DNA of 64,000 nucleotides, from assembly GCA_024803745.1 (NCBI GenBank), contig JANJXV010001717.1:20069-84068 (forward strand), in the 5' to 3' direction. Numbering within the stretch: position 1 is the first letter of the stretch; the number at the start of each line of letters is the position of its first letter. Below are positions 55,276 through 64,000 of the stretch, one piece after another. Under the pieces are notes generated by a model that did not search any database, had not been told where the DNA came from, and worked only from the letters and a program-made list of their open reading frames with translations. The DNA is from Megascapheus bottae. Its lineage: Eukaryota > Chordata > Mammalia > Rodentia > Geomyidae. A program made the position numbers and the translations under genes.

Positions 55276-58264
55276 ATGAATTGCTTTCCTCTGCACTTTA
55301 CTTTCTTTTTTTTTCAGACCAGTTAGAATTTATTGTATAATCATTTCCAATACCAAAAACTGTCATCATCTGAAGTATCATGTACATTTTAAAAAACCAG
55401 TGAGAAATGTTTGGGCAATTATGCATTTTACTTTCTAGACAAAATTAAGTATTGATAACTTTGTATATTTTATTCATGAGAAATTCAGTCCTGTTGTATA
55501 CAATGTGAATATTTACTCTAAAGTCTAAAGTTAGTCCATGTAATTTTGTGCTAAAATTTATATTCTCTATTTCAATGTGTTTTTCTCTTAATTCCCCAGG
55601 GAACTTGTTAGACAAAGTTCAGGTTTCATTGTAAAAATAGCTACACCACGACCAAGGGTATATTCTCCCACATTTTAACTAGTCCTCATTTGGTAGAGCA
55701 TTCCTTTCCTCACAAAAAGTGAAGGTTATATTATTTGTACAAATATGCACAGCATTGATCTAATCCCACTATTTTGTTTGATGAAGTGAATATACTTAAT
55801 TAGTATATCTATCTGAAAGAGAGACTAAGACTTTTTTCACTAATACTGTGATGTTACTAAAATGAGGTTTAATTGTAAGTGTGCTGGTCTTAAAAGTGTG
55901 CTTATTTCAATTGTCCAACTACTCAGTGTTTTAGAAACAGAATTCATGACTGTGTTAAAAGTTTAACATATAATAATATATCAAATTCTTCATTTCCCTT
56001 ACTGGTAATGGAGGAACAGTATAAAATTTAAATGAGGTCTGATTCAACTTGAAAAATTGATGTGTGTCTGCATATGACTGCAGTACATGTAAAAATGAAG
56101 AAATAATTTACTAATCAATTCAGAAAGTTATCAATATCAAATATGACATGAATGTCTTGGTTATTATGAATTCTACAAGGAGAATCAATTGATTCTCCAC
56201 TAACTAAAATTCATTTGCATTGTTATTTATGGTGTAATTTGCATTACCATCAGATGTTCTCAAGTTAGCTTTTGCCATTAGAGAACTGTAAGATAGCCTG
56301 CTGAGTAAGAAGTCAGCTTATGGATGTAATAATCCCTCCAGAGTGCACTAGACAGTATGGAGCATGGCCCAGAATGATTTCCAGTAATCACCCTTACTCC
56401 TTCCATGAATAATTCTTCTCACTGGTGATTTAATTCTGCTTTGTGGGAATAGTTTTCCAAGTTTTCTTTATGGGAAAGATCACAGCACCTAAAAGGATGA
56501 AAAGACATTGATTAAAAAGAAGACTAGTGTGTATGCAAAATTTTAGCCAACAGCTCTTGATTTTACTGAGACTTCTTGGTTAAATAAGGTTCATTTTCTT
56601 AAGTACCACATGACTACAAATACAACCTAGTACCTGGCGGTCTTTCAGTAGGTTGAGCCAGCTCCTATTTCTCAGATTTGAATGGTTTGGGCACTGTAGA
56701 TTCCTCAAATAGCATGCATTTGTTGAGCAAATACACTTGAAAGTGGTTGCAAATGGCAACCATTTAGATATGAGGAAATAACTCACAAGTGTTGACATGC
56801 ACCTTTAACTGTGTTACTCTGGGTAAATTTGAATATTACAAATTTCCAAACTCAAATAGCAAACAATTTATCCTTGAATTCTAATTGCTAGATTTGGAAA
56901 TCACATTGCTGCCATATGATTCCTCTCCTCCTCATATTTTGATCTCTACCACCCAGAAGAGACTCAAATTTATAGGGAATTAGAGGGTGTAATAATACAA
57001 GTTCTGCCTTTTTCCTCTTTTCAAATACACTTCACCTTCAGTGTGTCACTGTAGCAAAAGTGACAGTGCTGGATCTTTCCTAAGATGAAGCATCAATTGT
57101 TGACTATTTAAAGCATTATGTGTTCTACTTCTCTCTGTAGTCATTTTGTTTAAAATCATGTTTATTTACAAGCACACTACGATGTTCCTATTTATCTGTC
57201 CTTTGGAAAAAAGGAACAGCTTAACAGAAAACCTCCACTCATATTTAACATGATTGGCCAGGCTTCCTTTAGCCAGCATCTTCCATCGCTGCAGTATGAT
57301 AGTTTCCACACCACCACTTCCTTCGCACTATTCAGCCATCAACATATGTCTGGTGGCTTATAGATTAAATCCAGTGACCAATTTTAGTATCTCTTTTGAA
57401 TTAACTTCCCTCAGTTTTTCACAGTCTGAAGAAGCCCTTTCACTTTTATGCTTGAAGGAATTATTTCTTGCCTTTCAGAAAACAATTCTACTTCCTGTCT
57501 CTTCCTTTCTTCTACACCTTTCATTCCTTTCCACATTGTGATCTCTCTCTATTTGTCAACCTTTAGTATCTTTGGTTCTCTCTTCTGCCATTTCCTCCTC
57601 TTCTGCCCTTGTTCCCACATTGTACTGTCAAAATTTCAATGATCATCTTGAGCTGCTTCTTCCAACCACATGTCCCCTGCCCCGCACCCATCTCCTGGGA
57701 TTCACTTCAGTGTAATTCAGAGCACCTAATTCTTTGAGTCAAAACTTAAAATGGTAAAAATAAAATTCACTATTTCCTTCCAATTCCCTTTATTTCCTAT
57801 CTTGGATGATGGTAACACTTTATGAAAGAACAAGTAGTATACCCTTAATTTCAATTTTTTCTCTTCTTTCCCAGTAGACAATTAAAATCATATCGATTGC
57901 TCCTTGAATGTTACTTACCTCTACTTCAAATTGAGTTGGTATTTAAACCACTATATCTTGATTTAGCTGATGAAATATTTGAAACAAGACAACCAATTCT
58001 GACTCTACAGTTGCCACATCACTTTTTCTCACCTTCTGCTTTCTAATATTGGACTTTGCATAATTCTCAGATTAATTATGGATTTCATAGTTGCAGTCCT
58101 TTCCATACTGATTCTTTTACAGCATGACTTACTAAAAGCATCACTTTCTTTGTGGAAATTCTCTTGGCTTTTTTGAGCAGAATCAGACCTGGCTTCTTCG
58201 GAACAGAATCTGCTTGTTCTGGCTGAGTGTTTAGACTTCCTCACGCACACTGTATATATAACCC
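55276..58264. other. Unique AT-rich DNA, no supported gene
   Basis: No coding exon is recognisable. Serine/leucine-rich frames at 57254-57642 come from a pyrimidine-rich stretch. Confidence 0.5.
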
Positions 58265-58725
58265 ATTTTCAAATATATATTGACAGATTTTTTTCCCCAT
58301 TCTTCAGATTGGCTCTTCACTTTGTTGATTATTTCCTTAGCTGGGAAGAAGCATTTTAGTTTGAGGTAATGCCATTTTTAAATTTTTGCTTTGGTGTTCT
58401 CTGCTTTGTAGGTCTCATCCAACTGTGTCCTTTCCTATTCCAGTGTACAGAGGCATTTCTCCTATTTACTATTGTAGAAGTTTTATGTCTCATGTTTAGG
58501 GCTTTAATATATTATGACCTGATTTTTGTGGCTTGTAAGTGGTTTTGATGTTGTTTTCTGATATGTAAATCTCCAACTTTCTGAGTACCATTTATTTAAA
58601 AGGCTGTCCTATCTCCAATGTGTGTTCTTCCCTATCATGTTCCAGATCTTATCAAGAAAGTTCCCAGCTTTTCCTCAGTGTGTAAGTTAGCTACTGCCTC
58701 ATGAATGGACATAGTTATGTGGATA
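58265..58725 (-). mobile_element. Ancient L1 ORF2 remnant, antisense
   Basis: 'tcttcactttgttgattatt', 'gaagcattttagtttgaggt', 'agtaccatttatttaaaagg' and 'ctgtcctatctccaatgtgt' are the complement of conserved reverse-transcriptase-region sequence in old mammalian L1s, in the right order. No open frame survives. Confidence 0.7.
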
Positions 58726-59470
58726 TGGGTTCTTCTTTATTTTTATTATGAATTGATATTATATTTTAAATATCACATAACTTTCCTGCATGTATTGGTA
58801 CAATCATATGGCTATGTGTTTTATTATAATGATGTTGTGTATTATAATTGTTTATTTTCTGTGATGTAGCAGTATAAACCCTTGATGTATCTGGCTTCCT
58901 AATAAGAATGCAAAAATGTGGTTTATTTATGCTTCTTATGTAAGTCTTAGCCATAGTAAATATTAATGACTGCCTTTTTGAATTGTTTAGGATGAAGGGT
59001 TAGTAATTGTTTAAAGATAATTCCATAAATCTCCACATGATTTCATAAATTCTTATGCTTATAATTGATCCACAAGATCTTTTCAATGTACGTATGTGTC
59101 TGTGTTTGGACTCCTACCTAAAGATATGCTTGTTGTCCCTCACAAGTTAGAGAATTCCATGGGAATCTTAGATTTTCATAAACATGAATCAATGCAGTTC
59201 ATTTTGCTACACCTCTTTTTAGTTGTGTCTAGAATTCTTTTGTGGACTGACATCTGTGGTGTGTTCATGCTTTCTGTTTGAACACTCACAACATAGTGGT
59301 TTCATGATTTTATTTTGACTCAGGGAATGTTTTGCTTATCAACTTTTCAGCAAACATGACATACCTGAAGAAAAGGATTTTCACTTATTCTAACTTTGAA
59401 AATTAGTAATTATATAAGAAAATACTTTTTAAATTTAAAATGTAAATTTTTATAATTTTAAAGTAGTTGT
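58726..59470. other. AT-rich DNA, perhaps more L1 remnant
   Basis: It may continue the ancient L1, but I see no convincing landmarks. No gene is seen. Confidence 0.35.
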
Positions 59471-60012
59471 ACAAAGGAGTTCCCATTCAACAAAGTCATT
59501 TATGAATACCCTGCATCTTGATCAGTGTCACCCTTTCAACATTCCCACCCATCCCTCTCAATCCTAACCTTCCCTCAGTTTTCCCAATTTTGTAAGACAT
59601 ATATTAGGTTTTGTAACTGCATCCTTCCTTCTTCCTGTTTTCATTTGTCCTTATCCTGCTTTCCTTAATACTTCCTTCCATATTTTCTGGCATTATTTTG
59701 TTGAACTGTGAGTTAGACTTTCTAAGGAATTTTATCCTTTGACTTTTCCCCTGAATCTGTCATAGTTTGATTCATACACTTATGTACACTTGTATACTAC
59801 CCCAGAGTGATTACTTATATATCTATGAATTAATTTTGTGTTCCACTTATAGGGGAAAACATGCATCCTTTCTTCTCTCTGGACCTGATTTACTTTACTT
59901 AACACATTTTTCCCAGGTCCTTATGTTTCCAGAAAACATTCTTTATATTTTTGGTTTGCTCACACATAACTGTATCCAGTATTATTTGGTTATTTCCCCT
60001 GTATCTAATACA
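59471..60012 (-). mobile_element. Old L1 3' region, antisense
   Basis: 'tttaaagtagttgtacaaag' and 'acattcccacccatccctct' resemble an old L1 3' UTR complement. 'ggacctgatttactttactt', 'aacacatttttcccaggtcc' and a later 'cataactgtatccagtatta' resemble the complement of the ORF2 end. It is highly diverged. Confidence 0.55.
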
Positions 60013-60805
60013 TCCCTATGGTCAAAAGGCTGTGCTGACTGCTGGTAAAATGAACTTCTCAAGAGATAAGCAGTATATATGATAGAAATAAACCTTAACC
60101 CAAGGTCAGTGAGCAGTTGAGCGGTATGCAGGTTAATATCTGCTTTCATCTTGTAGCTACATATCAGCATTTCATTTTTGTGAATTATAATTCTTTATGC
60201 AGAAAAATGTTCCATGTGGCAACTTCAAAGCAGCCTGCTGAGAAACTAAGAAAATATTTAATAATGGTCGTGAGCAGTGAGGCCTGAGTGATCAAATGCA
60301 GGTCTTCCCAGGTAGTATTGGTTATTCTGTTGGGCAGGTAGCTTCAAACACCATGTATAATCCTTTGAACATTACCCTCATCTCCTAGTACCTTCACTAT
60401 CTCCAGAAGGTGTTACTTTCCTTGTCCTTTCTTAGCAAGGAAAAGGTGCTTTGTATTATTTATTGACCTGATAACATATTCTTGGAGGTATAATCAGAAC
60501 GTATCAAACCCAAGTAAGTTGTAATTGTAGGGGCCTCACAAGTAGCATTTTAACCCATTTATGCTAGGGTAGAAGAAAATTTCCGTTTCTTATGGAAAAG
60601 ACTTCTAGAATTCCAGTCAGGCCTTAAACATTTAGAGTGAAATTGAGGGTTTATTTGCATTCTTAAAATCATCTAAGAAAATGTAACTTGGGAATCATCT
60701 CTCGTGTTCAGAGAGCTGGTGAACTATAAGTAGGTTACACCTTAGATCCGCGTCTTTGTCACTTTCAGTTCTGAAAATGACAAAAGATTGCTTAAAATTA
60801 GTTTT
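60013..60805. other. Unique DNA, no supported gene
   Basis: Nothing classifiable is seen. Confidence 0.45.
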
Positions 60806-61055
60806 GGAGCTGGATGCTGATGGTGCTTGTTTGTAATATCCTCGAAGCTTCTTAGGAGGCTGAGATCTGAAGATCAAGGTTTGAAGCTAGCCCAGGAAGA
60901 AGAGCCTGAGAGACTCTTCTTTCCAATCAACCGTTCAGTAATAGTGGAAATGGCACTGTGCCTTAAGTGGTAAGAGAGCTAGCGTTGAGCACGAATGGGC
61001 TCGGGACAGCACCCGGACCCTGACTTCAAGCCCCAGAGCCTGCAGAAAAGCAGTT
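60806..61055 (+). repeat. B1/ID composite SINE, full length
   Basis: The left half reads 'ggtgcttgtttgtaatatcc' and 'taggaggctgagatctgaag'. The linker reads 'tttccaatcaaccgttcagt'. The right half reads 'gtgccttaagtggtaagaga' and 'accctgacttcaagccccag'. It shows the whole 250-base architecture used here to infer the lineage. Confidence 0.88.
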
Positions 61056-62539
61056 TTTGAGCACAAAGAAAACTATACATCATGCATATCAGTAAAAATC
61101 ATTAAGAAGAATCAAGGAGCAGCATTCTAATATGACAATAGCCATCAAACAAATAATTCAGTTTGAAATCATAAGGACTTTCATAAGTATAGTCTACTAT
61201 CATATTCTGATTTTATAGGACATTGTTCTACTGAATTACTGTCACTATTGCAGATAATGTGAATGAAGCCAACTTAAAAACAGTTAATTTGGGAAAGAAA
61301 ATTGCTATATAACATCCAAATAATAAAAATGTAATTAGAAATAGCATAGAGTGTTGAAAGAGTTTTGTCTTTGGTGTTTGCTTTTCACGAGGGAATCAGT
61401 CTATAGCCCCTAGGCTTTTCTCTGCCAGACATGATAGCAAGTGTTTCCTGGGACTCTTTGCTATTGGTTTTATGTCTCCTTCCTGCTGTAAGTGCTTTGC
61501 TGTGCCACAGCTCTGTACCTGTTTTTCCTGATACCAGTAGCCAGTAGAGCCAATGCTGCTCCTCTCTTGGGTGCATCTAACATTTATATTTAGAGGTGTC
61601 CAATTCATTTCTATCTCATTTATTTATCTAACCATTTAATTGTTTACTGCATATTGAGTTTGAAAAAGAGCAGAGGCTTAGAGTTGAAAGTATCAAGAAA
61701 ATGTATTATAAGACGTCAGGCTAAGACAATAAACATCTGTACGTATATCTACCAATTAAACTTGATTCATAATATATTCATTTACATAAACCAGTAAGTC
61801 AGTATATAGAGACTTTTCCCTTATGTCTACTTTATTCATTGAAATAGGCTTTTCACAGTATTTATATACTATGATATGAATTAGACTCTTAACAATCAAC
61901 TTTTTTCTATAGTACCTTCTATATAGTGTTATTGATCAATATTTTTAAATAAATGATTAACAAAAATAACTTTTCATTTCATTGTGGCACTCTTCTGAAA
62001 GCTCTGTGCTTCACCATTTCACTCATTTCCATGGAAACCATGTAAGTCAGGTTTCTGGAAAATAAATATTACAAAGGAAAATAGAAAAATCCAGATGAAG
62101 CCTTAGATTCTTGCTTACCTTGGCAAATCAGTTATATCTGACAAGTGCTACAGAGATCAGTGTTGTGGAGAGATTGCAGTCACTGTTATCGTCCCGGCTT
62201 TTTCAAGTGAATGACAGCTAGTTGTCATACAGTCAAGGATTATGGGAAACATAAGTGTACTGACCCTTAGCACATGGGGAGCCTTTATAAAGTTACTTAG
62301 ATTCAACACATTCTTAAGATTTCTTTATTAAACAGATACATAAACCTAATATTGGCAAGCTATTAATAGATGCTCATTCAGGCCACATATATTGCTTGCC
62401 TACTGTGGTTCACATCTTTTTCTGAAAACTGAAGATACAGAAATGGGAGGAAACTTGGGGTTTTCTCTTGTCATGATAGGGATGTTTTGGTGGGACATGC
62501 TTCTTTTTCTCTTTTTTTCCCCCATTTTCGGGAATCTCA
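61056..62539. other. Unique AT-rich DNA, no supported gene
   Basis: Nothing classifiable is seen. Two overlapping minus-strand frames at 61385-61608 look like chance. Confidence 0.45.
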
Positions 62540-62776
62540 TGTGGTTAATGCATCTGACTTTGTTACCTGGCATACTATATATACACACACTTATTTGTTT
62601 ATTTGAAACAGGGAAGGGAAGGGAGAAAACAAGATAATTAGGTGGGGTGGGGGAGGGAAAGGAGGACAAAAACATGAGAAGGGGTATCAAGGTTTGAGAA
62701 GTAATACACCCTTTGTCTGACAAATATAACTCTAACCCCTTTATACATTATCCTGACAATAAAATATAATAAAAAT
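62540..62776 (+). mobile_element. L1 3' UTR, older subfamily
   Basis: 'ctttgttacctggcatacta', a purine tract of G runs at about 62641-62665, 'gagaaggggtatcaaggttt' and the end 'cctgacaataaaatataata' match the other older-type copies at 40488 (antisense) and 52865. No ORF2 sequence is present. Confidence 0.78.
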
Positions 62777-63629
62777 GCCACCATGAGATTTACTCCAAAG
62801 TGATAACATGACTATTGAATGTTTTCTGAAAATGACATTGCAGAGATTGATATTCACTGAGAGTAAAATTTCTCCTAATGTTCCCCGAGTCACTGGACTC
62901 AGTACACCACAGTAAAGAACATAGTGTGAAGTGGTACAGTGCCATAAAACTGGCTTGTTCCTATTTGTAATAAGCAAGTCCTGTTCTGCACTTGTGCTGA
63001 TCCATGAGCCAATCTAGTTCCTACCTTCCTCCCAGTGTCAAGAATTTCTCCCTCATCTTTCCTGAAAGTATTGTGTGATTGCAATTCAAGGTTTCTGTTC
63101 CTGCCATATGCTTTCTCTTAATGTCAGAAACATGTGCATGCCCTGGTGTACTTGTTTAGATACTTTGTCTGCTATTCCTATAGAAATCAGTTTGGATGAC
63201 AAGTAGCATCCATCTCTGAATTCTGTTATTTTATAAGGTGTCTCTATTCTGCTGTAATTAGTCTAATGGCTCTTTATTATGTTAGACTATTTTTCTTGAA
63301 ATATTGATCCTTAATAACTTCTGTAGTCACTGCTAAACACACGTACGTTTATTGCACATATATACAGTAGAAATGAATAGAGAAAATGTGCAACTTTATT
63401 GAAGGACAAAATTGTACATTATACAGTTCTATCACAAATTATGTAATTCAGCTATTTTTAGACTATCAAGGGATTAGTTATACAGCAATCACCAAAACCA
63501 ATTCAAAATCAATGAAAGCATATAATGTGATATTTTTGTGGAGGATTTTTCCCACTTACTATAATATTTTCGGAGTTTATTCATGTTGTAGTATTCTAAC
63601 ATGATTTTGTCATGCTTTCTTACTGCTTA
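62777..63629. other. Unique AT-rich DNA, no supported gene
   Basis: Nothing classifiable is seen. Confidence 0.45.
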
Positions 63630-64000
63630 TTTGCTTGTGGGCTTTGGGTCGTTTTCACCTGTGGGTTGATTGACGCTACTGTCAGTAGTGGGTGACAGAA
63701 ATTTCATTTAGTTTGGGTGTGTGCCTAACGGTATAATTGCTGGACCACATGTAGGTCTGTATTAATCTTCTGAAGAATGGTTAGGCCATCTGTGAAATGC
63801 TGTACTTCTTTATGTTCCCGCCATTCTGAGTTCTGATTTCATGATACCTTTTCCAACCCTGGATTTTATGGGGCTCTTTTATGTAACCAGAATGGCAGAT
63901 GTTTCATCTTGGTTTTGATTTATGCTTACCTGAAGATTATGCCTCATTTTTCCTTTCCAAATATTTTATATTTTTACCTCTCATGGTGGCGTCATTAATA
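63630..64000 (-). mobile_element. Ancient L1 ORF2 remnant, antisense, runs off window
   Basis: 'cacctgtgggttgattgacg', 'ggtataattgctggaccaca', 'ccagaatggcagatgtttca' and 'ggttttgatttatgcttacc' follow the complement of the old mammalian L1 ORF2 3' region. It continues beyond the window edge. Confidence 0.65.

Overview
The window is mammalian nuclear DNA, AT-rich and without a recognisable protein-coding gene. No open frame is longer than about 170 codons, and the frames that resemble known proteins are pieces of LINE-1 (L1) ORF2. I found no rRNA gene, intact tRNA gene, CRISPR array or bacterial signature. It is best read as intergenic or deep intronic sequence.

The repeats point to a rodent, probably a geomyoid (kangaroo rat, pocket mouse or pocket gopher group). 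Two SINE types support this: a dimer of two tRNA-derived, ID-like units (clean copy at 50658-50852), and a composite with a B1/7SL-like left half joined to an ID-like right half (e.g. 60806-61055, 54329-54540). A lineage-specific L1 whose 3' UTR ends in AATAAAAATATATG recurs more than a dozen times in both orientations. The lineage call comes from remembered SINE structure, not from a search.

Layout. 1-9265: mostly unique DNA with one old mammalian-wide repeat and a small rodent-type fragment. 9266-18345: L1 3' ends on both strands, an (AC)24 microsatellite, a DNA-transposon-like repeat with an internal purine tract, and a near-identical adjacent pair of L1 3' UTR fragments. 18346-28047: unique DNA with MIR elements, one MER5A-like hAT fragment and SINEs. 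28048-35810: the most complex part, with L1 ORF2 C-terminal pseudogenes, several SINEs, a GC-rich, CpG-rich block (about 32230-33620) and a nested L1 cluster in opposing orientations (34172-35805). 35811-47870: mostly unique DNA with older repeats and SINEs, and two stretches that look like conserved non-coding DNA. 47871-55275: dense SINEs, an LTR-like fragment, old mammalian repeats and a young L1 3' end. 55276-64000: unique DNA and ancient antisense L1 remnants reaching the window edge.

The most interesting segment is the CpG-rich block. It holds two short tandem arrays (43-44 bp and 46-50 bp units), a perfect NRF1-type palindrome and a YY1-type motif placed as in L1 5' UTRs. It could be an orphan L1 promoter on the minus strand, or a CpG-island promoter of an unannotated transcript. 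I cannot decide between these from sequence alone. Nothing else in the window makes a strong case for a new system.
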